The notes beneath the pieces are model-generated. The model was not told the DNA's origin. It did no database searches and saw nothing but the letters and a program-made list of their open reading frames with translations. A DNA stretch of 64,000 bases from Scytonema hofmannii PCC 7110. GTDB taxonomy: Bacteria; Cyanobacteriota; Cyanobacteriia; Cyanobacteriales; Nostocaceae. Location of the stretch: assembly GCF_000346485.2 (NCBI RefSeq), contig NZ_KQ976354.1, positions 2,855,421-2,919,420 of the forward strand. Direction: 5' to 3'. Below, piece after piece: positions 35,951-46,261 of this stretch. The stretch's first letter is position 1. The number at the start of each line of letters is the position of its first letter. Made by a program: the position numbers and the translations under genes.

Positions 35951-35982
35951 AATGTTGGGTTTCGTTCCTCAACCCAACCTAC
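35951..35982. repeat. GTTGGGTTTCGTTCC palindrome, copy 4
   Basis: AATGTTGGGTTTCGTTCCTC then AACCCAACCTACTG: same family as 25829-25861. A copy of the AACCGCAGACG repeat in reverse follows at about 36067-36099. Confidence 0.75.
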
Positions 35983-36133
35983 TGGAGGTTACCTTTAATT
36001 GTGAAAATTCACCTATTATATAAAAATCATTATAAAAGATTTCCTAGTTTGTTGAGGTACAAATTTATCAGCGTCCATCCGCGTTCGTCTGCGGTTAATT
36101 ATTTCTTGCGATACCTCGCAAATGCGGGAATCG

Positions 36134-37084
36134 CTACATATTAATAAAATCTTGCAAGCGTTGCCAAACATCTTCTAATAAATTAGGACTCTCAGCATCA
36201 AACCATTCAATCTCGGTATATGCTCTAAACCAAGTCCGTTGACGTTTGGCAAATTGCCGTGTATGTAAAACGGTGAGTTCTTTAGCTTTCTCTAAAGAAA
36301 TTTCTCCAGCTAAATATTGCTTGATTTCTTGATATCCCAAAGTATTGAGTAAAGCTAAATCCGTTCCGTACTTCTGGCAAAGAAACTCTACCTCAGCTAC
36401 CAAACCATCTGCAATCATCTTTTCAGTACGCCATGCAATGCGGTTTGTCAGGTGTGCGGGATCGCAATCTAAACCAATTTGCAGAATGGGATAATCTGGA
36501 GGGTTTTCACCTTGCTGCTCGGAAATTGGACGACCAGTCACGTAAAATACTTCTAATGCTCTTAAAGTCCGCACGGGATCGTTAGGGTGAATTTTTTTTG
36601 TAGCAATCGGGTCAATTTGTTGCAACATGGCGTACAATTGCCTTTGACCTAATGATTCGAGTTGCGATCGCAGTTCTTGATGGGGTGCTACTCTAGGAAT
36701 CTTCATTCCCCGCGTTATTGATTTAATGTATAGCCCTGTACCGCCAACTAAGAGGAGGGGAGGAAGGGGAGAAGGGGAGAAGGGGGGAGTGAGGGAAGAT
36801 GCATCTTTATCTCCCGTGTCCCCGTGTCTAATAATAAGTGCTTGTGCTTGTTCTTGATAATCAGCAACTGTCAGAGTGTCTGTGGGGTTGCAGATATCAA
36901 TTAAGTAATGAGGTACCAACTTTTGTTCATCTGTTGTAGGTTTAGCTGTACCAATATCAAACTCCCTGTATACCTGACGGGAATCTGCACTGAGAATGAT
37001 AGTACCCAGTCGCAACGCCAAAGCCAATGCTAACCCTGACTTACCTGTTGCTGTTGCGCCACAAATCACAATTAATTTGGTCAT
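36134..37084 (-). CDS. miaA: tRNA dimethylallyltransferase MiaA
   Basis: Adds a dimethylallyl group to A37 of tRNAs that read UNN codons. 316 residues. P-loop CGATATGKSGLAL (8-20), ILSADSRQVYREFDIGTAKP, VGGTGLYI (113-120) and FAKRQRTWFR near the end are family blocks. An acidic/Pro-rich insert at about residues 88-110 (DASSLTPPFSPSPLPP) comes from a G/A-rich tandem repeat at 36755-36795; it keeps the frame and sits on the loop before VGGTG. Divergent from gyrB. Confidence 0.92.
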   Translation of the reverse strand: MTKLIVICGATATGKSGLALALALRLGTIILSADSRQVYREFDIGTAKPTTDEQKLVPHYLIDICNPTDTLTVADYQEQAQALIIRHGDTGDKDASSLTPPFSPSPLPPLLLVGGTGLYIKSITRGMKIPRVAPHQELRSQLESLGQRQLYAMLQQIDPIATKKIHPNDPVRTLRALEVFYVTGRPISEQQGENPPDYPILQIGLDCDPAHLTNRIAWRTEKMIADGLVAEVEFLCQKYGTDLALLNTLGYQEIKQYLAGEISLEKAKELTVLHTRQFAKRQRTWFRAYTEIEWFDAESPNLLEDVWQRLQDFINM

Positions 37085-37180
37085 TGGTTAATGGTTAGTT
37101 GTTAGTTGTTAGTTGTTAGTTGTTAGTTGTTTAAAATTACCACCAACCACTTACTACTAACCACTAACTACTAACTCATG
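37085..37180. repeat. TTAGTTG/CTAACCA tandem repeats between miaA and gyrB
   Basis: About five GTTAGTT heptamers (37090-37135) followed by ACTAACCACTAAC units (37155-37175). Similar strings also flank the IS element near 46205-46275. Confidence 0.85.
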
Positions 37181-37316
37181 GGGTACATCCCCATATTAAA
37201 TTTGTCTTCAAATTGCCCTACAGTCGCCAGTAAGGCTTTTGTGTTAGAATTGTGGAGTGTTTTGAACTTTTTCGCCTTTGGGCGACTTTTTCACCCCACT
37301 AATCAGGAGAATTTTC

Positions 37317-40300
37317 ATGACGAGCAGTTACAGTGCCGCTCAGATTCAAGTTCTGGAAGGTCTGGAACCCGTCCGCAAACGACCGGGAATGTATATAGGC
37401 ACCACCGGTCCGCGAGGACTCCACCATCTAGTCTATGAAGTGGTGGACAACTCAATAGATGAGGCTTTGGCGGGTCACTGCACTCATGTGGAGGTGGATC
37501 TTAACGCCGATGGTTCCGTTACAGTTGTGGATGACGGACGGGGTATTCCTACTGATATCCACCCTCAAACGGGAAAATCAGCCTTAGAAACTGTATTGAC
37601 CGTACTACATGCCGGGGGTAAATTTGGCAGTGGCGGTTACAAAGTTTCAGGAGGTTTGCACGGGGTGGGTGTTTCCGTTGTCAACGCCTTGTCTGAATGG
37701 GTAGAAGTGACAGTTTGGCGAGATAAAAAGGTTCATACCCAACGCTACGAACGGGGTGTTCCCATGACAGAACTGGTAGCAAAACCATCTCAGGAGGACC
37801 GAACTGGAACTGCTGTTAATTTTAAACCAGATACCCAAATTTTTACGACTACCATTGAGTTTGATTACACGACTTTATCAAGCCGCTTGCGCGAGCTGGC
37901 ATATTTGAATGCAGGCGTCAAAATTACATTTACTGATAACCGTCTAGAACTACTAAAAAACGACCAACCTAGAGTAGAAACTTACGAATACAGGGGCGGG
38001 ATTCGAGAGTACATTGCTTACATGAACAGAGATAAGCAGCCACTGCATGAAGAAATTGTTTACGTGCAGGGTGAACGCAATAATGTTCAGATAGAAGTGG
38101 CTTTGCAGTGGTGTACGGATGCTTATACAGACAATGTCCTCGGTTTTGCTAATAATATTCGGACGGTAGACGGCGGTACTCACCTCGAAGGATTAAAGGC
38201 AGTCCTGACTCGGACTTTGAATGCGATCGCCCGCAAGCGCAACAAAATCAAAGAAAACGAACCCAATCTCAGTGGCGAACACGTCCGTGAAGGTTTGACA
38301 GGCGTAATTTCCGTCAAAGTTCCAGATCCAGAATTTGAAGGACAAACCAAAACCAAATTAGGCAACACCGAAGTTCGGGGAATTGTAGATTCTTTGGTAG
38401 GAGAAACCCTCACCGAGTACCTGGAATTTCGTCCCAGTATCGCCGATTCCATCTTAGACAAAGCCATCCAAGCTTTCAAAGCTGCAGAAGCCGCCCGCCA
38501 CGCACGGGAACTCGTGCGCCGTAAGTCGGTACTGGAATCTTCTCCATTACCTGGAAAATTGGCAGATTGCAGTACCAGAGACCCTAAAGAGTCAGAAATC
38601 TTTATCGTGGAAGGAGATAGTGCAGGCGGGAGTGCAAAGCAAGGACGCGATCGCCGCTTCCAAGCAATTCTTCCCCTACGTGGTAAAATCCTCAATATTG
38701 AGAAAACTGACGACTCCAAAATCTACAAAAACACTGAAATTCAAGCGTTGATTACAGCACTTGGTTTGGGAGTTAAGGGTGAAGAATTTGATGCGTCTCA
38801 ACTCCGCTATCACCGAATAGTCATTATGAGCGTGGCTGGGGATGAACCCACCCTAGTAATGGACAATACAGGGCGTACAGAGTTTGTTTCCATTGGGCGG
38901 TTGATTGACGATTGTGTAGAAGGGCGTCGTACTGTTGACGAATACCAAGTTGTCTCTTTTGACCAAGTAACCCATGCTACCCGTTTTCGACCTCTCAAAG
39001 CTGTGATTCGTCACGGTCATGAGGAGCCGATGTACAAACTTACAACCCGTTACAACCGCTCAGTCAAGGTAACATCTTCCCACAGTGTTTTCGTTTATGA
39101 AGATGGGCAGGTACAGTTAAAGAAAGGTAACGAGGTCAAGACAGGTGATATTTTAGTTGCTAGTCGCCGCTTACCCCGTCCACAAGATTGCCCCACACGC
39201 ATTGATTTACTGGAAACCTTCTACCGTGCGGAATTAACTAAAGGGCTATATGTCAAAGGAGAAGATGTCCGTCGGGTAGCAGCTTCACGGGTTTTGGCAA
39301 AAGTAGAACGCAGCGATTTGTTGAGCGAACCACGAATTGCAGTGGAAACTAATGATTGGCAACGCCTGATCGTAGCACGTCGCCAATCTGGAAAAAGTCA
39401 AATGCAGGTGGCAAGTGCCTGTGGAGTGAAGCAGCCAATTACTATTAGTCACTGGGAACGCGGTATTAATAAACCAATTTTGTCCCAATTCCTTAGTTAT
39501 TTAGATGCAATTGGCTGGGATGATACGGTTGTCTACGAGCAACTGCCATCCAAACTGGATGAATGGCTTGCTCAAGATGATACGAGCAAGAATGCCCGTT
39601 GGCGTAAGGTAAGTTGCTACAAGCCATTAGATGAATTTACATCTAGTGAAGTAGCTCAGCTAAGTGATGATGTACAGATTGTCCCGCAAGCGCATGGTGA
39701 AAAAGCATTTGCACGTTACTTACCCATTACCCGTGAATTAATGTGGCTTTTGGGCTGGTATGTTGCTGAAGGGACATTGAGCAAACATCAAGTGAGCCTT
39801 AACTTGGGTAAAAAGGACGAGCAGTTCATACCAGAAATCAAAGCTGCTGTTGAAGCAGTCTTTGGTGAAACACCACGTCAGTATAACGATCCCAACAGTG
39901 ATGGTATTAAGCTCTACTTCCACAGTGTGGCTGCAGCTAGATTGCTACGAGCATGGAATGTAGCTGAGCTAGCACATCAAAAGAAATTGCCAGATATTTT
40001 GTTTAGTGTGTCTGAAGAACTGCAACTCGCTTTCTTGGAAAGTTATTTCCTTGGTGATGGTACGACAGTAGGTAAACACCTATCGTTTACGACAAACTCC
40101 GTTCAGCTTAAGGATGGTTTGTTATACCTGTTAGGGCAACTTGGCATAATTGCTGCGAACAGTTATCATCAACCTTCACAAAATCCTGATGCGCTTATTC
40201 AAACAAGGCATCCCTACTACAGCATTACGATTTGTGGTAAAGAGCAAATTGCTAAATGCCGTCAGATTTGGCAGCGACACGCAAATGCCCAAAAGCTAGA

Positions 40301-40907
40301 GGTGTTACTGGCAAGTGTTGCTCGTAAGGCTCAAGACTACGTGCATATCAGTGATGATTTGATGGGATTGCGTGTCATTCGTGCTGAGGAAATTGAACCA
40401 GTCGGTGAGTATGTTTACGACTTCTCAGTTCAAGATGATGAAAACTTTGTCTGTGGAACTGGTGGTTTGTGCGCGCATAATACGGACGCTGACGTAGATG
40501 GCGCTCATATCCGTACTCTATTGTTAACTTTCTTCTATCGGTATCAGAGGGCGCTGATTGAGCAGGGCTACATCTACATTGCTTGTCCTCCACTCTATAA
40601 GGTGGAAAGAGGCAAAAATCATAAGTATCTTTACAGCGATCGCGAATTACAAGAGCATGTGAGAACTTTTCCCGAAAATGCCAACTATACCATCCAACGC
40701 TTCAAAGGTTTGGGTGAAATGATGCCCCAACAGCTTTGGGATACGACTATGGACCCCGCACAGCGTACTCTCAAACAAGTGGAAATTGAGGACGCGGCTG
40801 AAGCCGATCGCATTTTCACAATTTTGATGGGCGATCGTGTAGCCCCCCGTCGCGAATTCATTGAAACCTATGGTTCTAAACTTAACCTGATGGATTTAGA
40901 TATCTAA
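37317..40907 (+). CDS. gyrB: DNA gyrase subunit B with intein
   Basis: ATPase subunit of gyrase. Precursor 1196 residues; removal of a 551-residue intein leaves 645, the usual cyanobacterial size. N-terminal GHKL ATPase ([38 protein letters not shown]), Toprim domain [20 protein letters not shown] and [12 protein letters not shown], then after the intein [18 protein letters not shown] and the C-terminal [16 protein letters not shown] 37317 is chosen over the upstream in-frame start because AGGAGA lies 7 nt before it and conserved sequence ([23 protein letters not shown]) begins here. A GCCTTTGGGC hairpin at about 37272 lies in the leader. Confidence 0.96.
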   Translation: MTSSYSAAQIQVLEGLEPVRKRPGMYIGTTGPRGLHHLVYEVVDNSIDEALAGHCTHVEVDLNADGSVTVVDDGRGIPTDIHPQTGKSALETVLTVLHAGGKFGSGGYKVSGGLHGVGVSVVNALSEWVEVTVWRDKKVHTQRYERGVPMTELVAKPSQEDRTGTAVNFKPDTQIFTTTIEFDYTTLSSRLRELAYLNAGVKITFTDNRLELLKNDQPRVETYEYRGGIREYIAYMNRDKQPLHEEIVYVQGERNNVQIEVALQWCTDAYTDNVLGFANNIRTVDGGTHLEGLKAVLTRTLNAIARKRNKIKENEPNLSGEHVREGLTGVISVKVPDPEFEGQTKTKLGNTEVRGIVDSLVGETLTEYLEFRPSIADSILDKAIQAFKAAEAARHARELVRRKSVLESSPLPGKLADCSTRDPKESEIFIVEGDSAGGSAKQGRDRRFQAILPLRGKILNIEKTDDSKIYKNTEIQALITALGLGVKGEEFDASQLRYHRIVIMSVAGDEPTLVMDNTGRTEFVSIGRLIDDCVEGRRTVDEYQVVSFDQVTHATRFRPLKAVIRHGHEEPMYKLTTRYNRSVKVTSSHSVFVYEDGQVQLKKGNEVKTGDILVASRRLPRPQDCPTRIDLLETFYRAELTKGLYVKGEDVRRVAASRVLAKVERSDLLSEPRIAVETNDWQRLIVARRQSGKSQMQVASACGVKQPITISHWERGINKPILSQFLSYLDAIGWDDTVVYEQLPSKLDEWLAQDDTSKNARWRKVSCYKPLDEFTSSEVAQLSDDVQIVPQAHGEKAFARYLPITRELMWLLGWYVAEGTLSKHQVSLNLGKKDEQFIPEIKAAVEAVFGETPRQYNDPNSDGIKLYFHSVAAARLLRAWNVAELAHQKKLPDILFSVSEELQLAFLESYFLGDGTTVGKHLSFTTNSVQLKDGLLYLLGQLGIIAANSYHQPSQNPDALIQTRHPYYSITICGKEQIAKCRQIWQRHANAQKLEVLLASVARKAQDYVHISDDLMGLRVIRAEEIEPVGEYVYDFSVQDDENFVCGTGGLCAHNTDADVDGAHIRTLLLTFFYRYQRALIEQGYIYIACPPLYKVERGKNHKYLYSDRELQEHVRTFPENANYTIQRFKGLGEMMPQQLWDTTMDPAQRTLKQVEIEDAAEADRIFTILMGDRVAPRREFIETYGSKLNLMDLDI
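38829..40481 (+). other. Intein in GyrB (551 aa) with LAGLIDADG and HTH
   Basis: Protein-splicing element between YHRIVIM and TDADVDG, a catalytic-site position in the Toprim domain and an established intein site. It starts with Ser ([11 protein letters not shown]), has block [12 protein letters not shown], block [15 protein letters not shown] and ends CAHN followed by Thr. Two endonuclease motifs, [11 protein letters not shown] and [11 protein letters not shown], make it a LAGLIDADG (DOD) homing intein. Between the splicing N-part and the endonuclease is a segment resembling a Cro/C1 helix-turn-helix: [20 protein letters not shown] then ITISHWERG. Frame and catalytic residues intact. Confidence 0.93.
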
Positions 40908-42543
40908 AAACTTTGTTTGTCAAACCCTGCGTTTTGGGTCATTCTCGTTTCTTCGTTCCCAGGTTCCACCTGGGAATGTTTATTTTGAGGCATTCGCGCT
41001 CAAAAAATTTCATCACCAATCATGAAAATCCCTCTTCCCCACTCCCTACTCCCCACTCCCTACTCCCCACTCCCTATTTTCTACACATACGGTTGGATTT
41101 ATACTTTGAGCAAATATTTTGGCAGTAAATATTTTTAAAGTTTTAGCTTACAATCTTTAAAGTTATTAAGAAAAACTATAAGAAAAATTTATGAATCTCA
41201 CTCTACAGACACAGTTATTTATTTCTGAATAAACGTATTAAAAGTCACAGTATTTCAACAAAATATATGTAAATTGTAATCATAATATTGTCGATCTCTC
41301 TATAGTTGGTGGTATGCACCCTCAACCAATAGCCCTATGACCTAGCACATACTGAGAATGAAATATGTAGCGTTGCCTGTGGGCTACCGTGTTCTGTAAA
41401 GTCGCACCACTGTTTTGATGAGATTGAAAATTATTGAAGCATAGAAAGTTACCTGTACTGACTTTCTACTCTAAGGGTCACTACGATTAGCATTAAGGTT
41501 AAGCTGTTAAATATATTTCACCGAGCCGTGTTTTGAACTTGAGTATATTTTGTATTTAACCTATGCACTCATGTGTTAAATCAGTTAATATCGATAGTCT
41601 CAACTGTCAAATCCTTTTTAAATTGATTAGAATATCGTTGTATACAATAGGAACAGTTTGTCAAGTTTCAAAGGATGGAAATTTCAGCAGTACGCTAACC
41701 TGGGAGAAAGACCATTTGAGTTGAGTCTGGATTCCTGAAGTGTCGAGATGATTCTGCCCAAGTCCTTAACTCCCTAGTTAAGATGGCAAGCAGAACAAGG
41801 TTGAGTCAATTTCACAAAGCACCACGATTGTCATTCACCTATGGAATGCCTGTTAGAAGAAAATGCAAAACCTCCCTAAGTGACGTTAAGACGACAAACT
41901 TTTGCGCGAGTGAGCGTTCTTTAAAGATTCTGCGATAAGTTATGAAGGAAATGTAAAAATGGATGTAAGTGTCTTTCTAGTATGAGAAAGTGTGCGAAGG
42001 CACTATTTCTAAGTAATTGCTGTTTTGCTTAATACTTTGAACTAGAGATGAGCACCTGTACCTATAAACTTTCACTCAAGAAAGTTTTGAAGAAAATTCA
42101 GAAATATGGGTACCGTTTTTAATTTCTTTTTGCTAGAACAGCCTTGAACCCATTTGAATAACTTCATGGTTACACCACAAAAAGAGTGCATTTTCTGTGA
42201 AACAGGCTACAATCGGTACAGTCTTTACAAAAAAATCCCCCAAAAGTCATATTCGGTTGTATGAAGTAGTAAATTTTTTTAGCAAGACAGGTCTTTTTTA
42301 GACGAGTCGGTCAACTGTTGTGTTGCAAAACAACATATGCAGTCACGAGCGACAAATATGTTGACCTTCAGGAGAAATGCCCCCTCTGGGCAAAAATCTC
42401 ACTTGAAAGGCGCATAAAATTCGGAGAAATAGAGTGGCAAAATTGCCAAAAACCCTCTTTTATGTTGGCTAATTAGCTCAATGTAAAGAGCGGTAAATGT
42501 AATCTTGAGTCATTGATTCTGCAAGGAGCATGAGGAACGCGGC
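40908..42543. other. 1.6 kb gene-free region upstream of sigA
   Basis: Only short tandem repeats near the left (CCCCACTCCCTACTC at 41037-41072) and then about 1.4 kb of unique, A/T-rich sequence without a coding frame. It probably contains several sigA promoters and a long untranslated leader; a small RNA is possible but none is recognised. A TATGAT-like hexamer could not be assigned with confidence. Confidence 0.5.
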
Positions 42544-43725
42544 ATGAACCAGGCTAATAACGTACTCGAACAAATAGCATATCAGCCTGACGAACTAGAA
42601 ATCGAGATGAATCAGCCTGAACTCGAGTTGGAAGAACTCTTGATAGATGATGAAGAGGACTTGCTGATTGGCGATGACGGCGAACTTGATGAATTTTTAG
42701 AACCTCAGTCTGATGAGGACGACGCAAAGTCTGGGAAAGCCGCTAAATCGCGTCGTCGGTCCCAAACTAAAAAGAAGCATTATACCGAGGATTCGATTCG
42801 CCTTTACTTGCAGGAAATAGGACGAATTCGCCTATTACGTGCAGATGAAGAAATTGAACTGGCACGGAAAATTGCCGATCTGCTTGAATTGGAACGGATA
42901 CGCGAAAGACTTTCACAACAGTTGGCTCGCGAACCTTACGACAGTGAATGGGCAGAAGCGGTACAATTACCACTGCCACAATTCCGCTACCGACTGCATG
43001 TTGGTCGTAGAGCGAAAGACAAGATGGTGCAATCCAACCTGCGTCTTGTAGTTTCAATTGCTAAGAAATACATGAATCGGGGTTTGTCTTTCCAAGATTT
43101 GATTCAGGAAGGCAGTCTCGGTTTGATTCGCGCTGCAGAAAAGTTTGACCACGAAAAAGGTTATAAGTTTTCTACTTACGCGACATGGTGGATTCGTCAG
43201 GCAATCACAAGAGCGATCGCCGATCAATCCCGGACGATCCGTCTGCCAGTTCACCTCTATGAAACCATCTCTCGTATCAAGAAAACAACCAAGCTGCTTT
43301 CTCAAGAAATGGGACGCAAACCCACAGAGGAAGAAATTGCTACGAGAATGGAAATGACTATTGAGAAACTGCGGTTTATCGCTAAGTCTGCTCAGTTACC
43401 AATTTCACTAGAAACACCAATCGGTAAAGAAGAAGATTCTCGATTAGGTGACTTTATCGAATCCGACGGCGAAACTCCTGAAGATCAAGTCTCCAAGAAT
43501 CTGCTGAGAGAGGATTTGGAAAAAGTTCTTGATAGTCTCAGCCCTCGCGAACGAGATGTTCTCAGATTGCGCTACGGCTTAGATGATGGTCGCATGAAGA
43601 CTCTAGAAGAAATTGGACAGATCTTTAATGTCACTCGCGAACGGATTCGCCAAATTGAGGCGAAAGCACTCCGCAAGTTACGCCACCCAAATCGCAATAG
43701 CGTTCTTAAGGAGTATATCCGCTAG
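42544..43725 (+). CDS. sigA: Principal RNA polymerase sigma factor (group 1)
   Basis: RpoD/SigA family housekeeping sigma factor, 393 residues. Acidic N-terminus (20-60), region 1.2 [15 protein letters not shown], region 2 [25 protein letters not shown] and [17 protein letters not shown] (promoter -10 recognition), region 3 then region 4.2 [23 protein letters not shown] and [20 protein letters not shown] (-35 recognition). Starts with ATG after GGAGCATGAGGAACGCGGC. Lies between gyrB and the gyrase/topoisomerase A gene. Confidence 0.95.
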   Translation: MNQANNVLEQIAYQPDELEIEMNQPELELEELLIDDEEDLLIGDDGELDEFLEPQSDEDDAKSGKAAKSRRRSQTKKKHYTEDSIRLYLQEIGRIRLLRADEEIELARKIADLLELERIRERLSQQLAREPYDSEWAEAVQLPLPQFRYRLHVGRRAKDKMVQSNLRLVVSIAKKYMNRGLSFQDLIQEGSLGLIRAAEKFDHEKGYKFSTYATWWIRQAITRAIADQSRTIRLPVHLYETISRIKKTTKLLSQEMGRKPTEEEIATRMEMTIEKLRFIAKSAQLPISLETPIGKEEDSRLGDFIESDGETPEDQVSKNLLREDLEKVLDSLSPRERDVLRLRYGLDDGRMKTLEEIGQIFNVTRERIRQIEAKALRKLRHPNRNSVLKEYIR

Positions 43726-43894
43726 CAGTTTCTGTACCTAAAAAATAGGGAGTAGGGAGTAGGGAGTAGGGTGGGCAGTGCCCACCAAGATCTAATCTCT
43801 CGCAGTACTCACCCTACTTCGCAAAGGCGGTGAAATTTTTTCATTGGGATTAATGCTTTGACTTTCCCAACTCCCTATTCCCTATTCCCTATTC

Positions 43895-43930
43895 AAGAAA
43901 CCCGGTTTTTTTTTGAAACCGGGTTTCTTT
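43895..43930. terminator. AAACCCGG hairpin repeat, copy 3 (likely sigA terminator)
   Basis: AAGAAACCCGG, T-rich loop, CCGGGTTTCTT: strong stem with T-runs on the plus side. It lies about 170 nt after sigA and ahead of the convergent hli genes. A GGGAGTAGGGAGTAGGG heptamer repeat precedes it at 43747-43770. Confidence 0.75.
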
Positions 43931-43975
43931 CTTGTGCTTTATAGGAAAATTCAAAAGCCCAAATCTAATTCAATA

Positions 43976-44155
43976 TTACAGAATACCCCAGAAGTGCAGG
44001 AAGCCTTGACCAGAGAATAACTCAATCAAAGCTGCGGCAGAGAAACCAATCATTGCCAAACGACCGTTCCAAACTTCTGCTTGAGGAGTGAAACCCCAGC
44101 GCCAAGTGTTGCGATCGTCGATTACCGGAGTAGTAGCTCTTGTTGTATCTTGCAT
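43976..44155 (-). CDS. High-light-inducible protein (HLIP), copy 1
   Basis: 59 residues, one-helix chlorophyll-binding protein of the CAB/ELIP/HLIP superfamily. Motif [20 protein letters not shown] contains the conserved ExxNGRxAMxGF. It acts in thylakoids, binding chlorophyll/carotenoid and protecting photosystem II during stress. Too short for most automatic callers. Practically identical protein to copy 2. Confidence 0.93.
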   Translation of the reverse strand: MQDTTRATTPVIDDRNTWRWGFTPQAEVWNGRLAMIGFSAAALIELFSGQGFLHFWGIL

Positions 44156-44194
44156 TGTTAGCTCTCCAAAGTATAATTACTTGTCTTTTAAAAT

Positions 44195-44374
44195 TTACAG
44201 AATACCCCAGAAGTGAAGGAAGCCTTGACCAGAGAATAACTCAATCAAAGCTGCGGCAGAGAAACCAATCATTGCCAAACGACCGTTCCAAACTTCTGCT
44301 TGAGGAGTGAAACCCCAGCGCCAAGTGTTGCGATCGTCGATTACCGGAGTAGTAGCTCTTGTTGTATCTTGCAT
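44195..44374 (-). CDS. High-light-inducible protein (HLIP), copy 2
   Basis: 59 residues, same amino-acid sequence as copy 1; the only difference I see in the coding sequence is a synonymous change near the 3' end (CTGCAC against CTTCAC). The two genes are tandem on the minus strand with a 39-nt gap. The upstream flanks differ (an A/T-rich leader with GGTACC here), so copy 2 is the first in transcription order. Confidence 0.93.
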   Translation of the reverse strand: MQDTTRATTPVIDDRNTWRWGFTPQAEVWNGRLAMIGFSAAALIELFSGQGFLHFWGIL

Positions 44375-44503
44375 GGTTGGTACCTTACTTCTTTGAAGAA
44401 TGTTACCTTATGTAAACAAGTATAATAAATTTTCTTAAGAAATGTCAGAGTATTTTACATTTTTTGTATTTGTTTGACTTATATATCAATGGGTTAGTAC
44501 TTA

Positions 44504-46199
44504 GGGCTTGCTGAAAAAGAAAAAAAGGAGACAGTCTCTAAATTCTCAGACTATAGAAGTATATTCAGGTGCAAGAGAGGAGGGTAGAATAGCCAAAAAT
44601 GCTTGCATCACTGCGATCGGCAGCATCAAGTATGCTGTTAGTAACCATGTACCGAAAACAGGGACAAACTTCAATCCCAACTGAAAACTTTGAACTCCCG
44701 TTCGAGGGCAAGTTATCAGAAGATAATCGTTGGGTAATGATGGCTGCTTTCATTCCTTGGACAGAATTTGAAGAAGAATATTCTTCATTTTTCTCAGTAG
44801 AGATGGGAGCACCTGCCAAATCTTTTCGGATGGCATTAGGGGCATTAATAATCAAAGAAAAGTTGGGGATAAGCGATAGAGAAACAGTAGAGCAAATTAA
44901 AGAAAATCCTTATCTACAGTACTTTATAGGAATGTCATATTATAGTAATGAAGCTCCATTTGATGCATCAATGTTGGTACATTTTCGGGAAAGAATTAGT
45001 GTGGAGCTTGTTAACAAAGTGAATCAAGAAATGGTGAAGAAGATGCTAGAAGCAACATCTTCTAAACTATCTGAAAAAAAAACAGAATCACCAGAAGAAG
45101 AAGGTGAGACACCCAAAAATCGGGGAAAATTAATAATAGATGCAACTTGTGCTCCGGGTGATATCAGCTATCCGACAGATTTAGAGCTACTCAATCAAGC
45201 AAGAAAACAGACAGAGAAAATTATAGACTTACTTTACGAACAGACTTTGGGTCAATTAGAGAAAAAACCAAGAACCTATAGAGAGAGGGCTAGAAAGGAT
45301 TATCTAGCAGTCGCTAAAAAACGTCGCGTTTCCCAAAAAGACAGGAGAAAAGCAATTAGAAAACAACTTCAATATATCAAAAGAAACTTATCTCATATTG
45401 AACAGCTAATTATTTCAGGAGCCTCTCTGGAAGATTTAAGTCACAGACAATATAAGATGTTGCTTGTAGTTGCAGAAGTCTACCGTCAACAACTCTGGTT
45501 GTATGAAAATAAAAAACAGAGTATTGACGACCGCATTGTCAGTTTAACCCAACCACATATCCGTCCAATTGTCCGAGGGAAAGCTGGTAAATCGGTAGAA
45601 TTTGGGGCAAAATTGTCTGCTAGTTGCTTTGAAGGATATATATTTTTAGACCATATAAGTTGGGATAATTTTAATGAATCAGGAGACTTAAAAGCTCAAG
45701 TAGAAGCCTTTAAAAATTACACAGGGTACTATCCAGAATCTGTTCATGTTGATAAAATTTATCGCACAAGAGAGAACCGAGCTTGGTGTAAAGAAAGAGG
45801 TATTATAATGAGCGGACCTCCTTTAGGAAGACCCCCAGCTAATGTTAGTAAAGAAAAAAAGAAACAAGATTTAGAATCTGAGAGAATTCGTAATTGTATT
45901 GAGGGAAAATTTGGACAGGGGAAAAGAAGATTTAGCCTCAATCGCGTGATGACGAAACTTGCTCATACTTCTGAAACTGCAATTGCTATTACTTTTTTAG
46001 TGATGAATCTTTCTACTCAGCTCTCGCGGCTATTTTATGCTTTTTTATGTCTATTTTTTAAAACTACACCTTTTTCCCCATTTACTATTATTGAAAATAA
46101 TCAGTCCTTAAATCATAGATAGCATCTGCTTATATTAGACCCTTGTTGAGTAACTAATCAATTCTTATCTTGCTGTTTTCTGACTTTTTCAGCAAGCCC
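44504..46199 (+). mobile_element. Insertion sequence, complete, IS5-superfamily-like
   Basis: 1696-bp element with perfect 16-bp terminal inverted repeats (GGGCTTGCTGAAAAAG at 44504 and its complement ending at 46199). Flanked by TACTTA on both sides (44498-44503 and 46200-46205), the target-site duplication, so the insertion is recent enough to be intact. Inserted between hli copy 2 and the topoisomerase A gene, without hitting a reading frame. Confidence 0.92.
44647..46122 (+). CDS. IS transposase (IS5/IS1182-like DDE)
   Basis: 491 residues from ATG 44647; an in-frame extension to 44599 encodes no recognisable family sequence. Features: DUF772-like N-terminus (ALGALIIKEKLGISDRETVEQIKENPYLQYFIG), DDE catalytic candidates Asp in LIIDATCAPGD, Asp in VHVDKIYRTRENR and Glu in IEGKFGQGKRRF. 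A long Lys-rich coiled segment separates the first and second catalytic residues. The protein would cut and join the 16-bp ends of this element. Confidence 0.9.
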   Translation: MYRKQGQTSIPTENFELPFEGKLSEDNRWVMMAAFIPWTEFEEEYSSFFSVEMGAPAKSFRMALGALIIKEKLGISDRETVEQIKENPYLQYFIGMSYYSNEAPFDASMLVHFRERISVELVNKVNQEMVKKMLEATSSKLSEKKTESPEEEGETPKNRGKLIIDATCAPGDISYPTDLELLNQARKQTEKIIDLLYEQTLGQLEKKPRTYRERARKDYLAVAKKRRVSQKDRRKAIRKQLQYIKRNLSHIEQLIISGASLEDLSHRQYKMLLVVAEVYRQQLWLYENKKQSIDDRIVSLTQPHIRPIVRGKAGKSVEFGAKLSASCFEGYIFLDHISWDNFNESGDLKAQVEAFKNYTGYYPESVHVDKIYRTRENRAWCKERGIIMSGPPLGRPPANVSKEKKKQDLESERIRNCIEGKFGQGKRRFSLNRVMTKLAHTSETAIAITFLVMNLSTQLSRLFYAFLCLFFKTTPFSPFTIIENNQSLNHR

Positions 46200-46261
46200 T
46201 ACTTAGTAGTTAGTAGTTAGTAGCTCTTAACCACTAACCACTAACCACTAACCACTAACCA

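Noticed and set aside
38829-40481. Initial thought of a frameshifted or duplicated gyrB
   Set aside because: The insertion keeps frame, starts with Ser and ends HN-Thr with LAGLIDADG motifs, so it is an intein.
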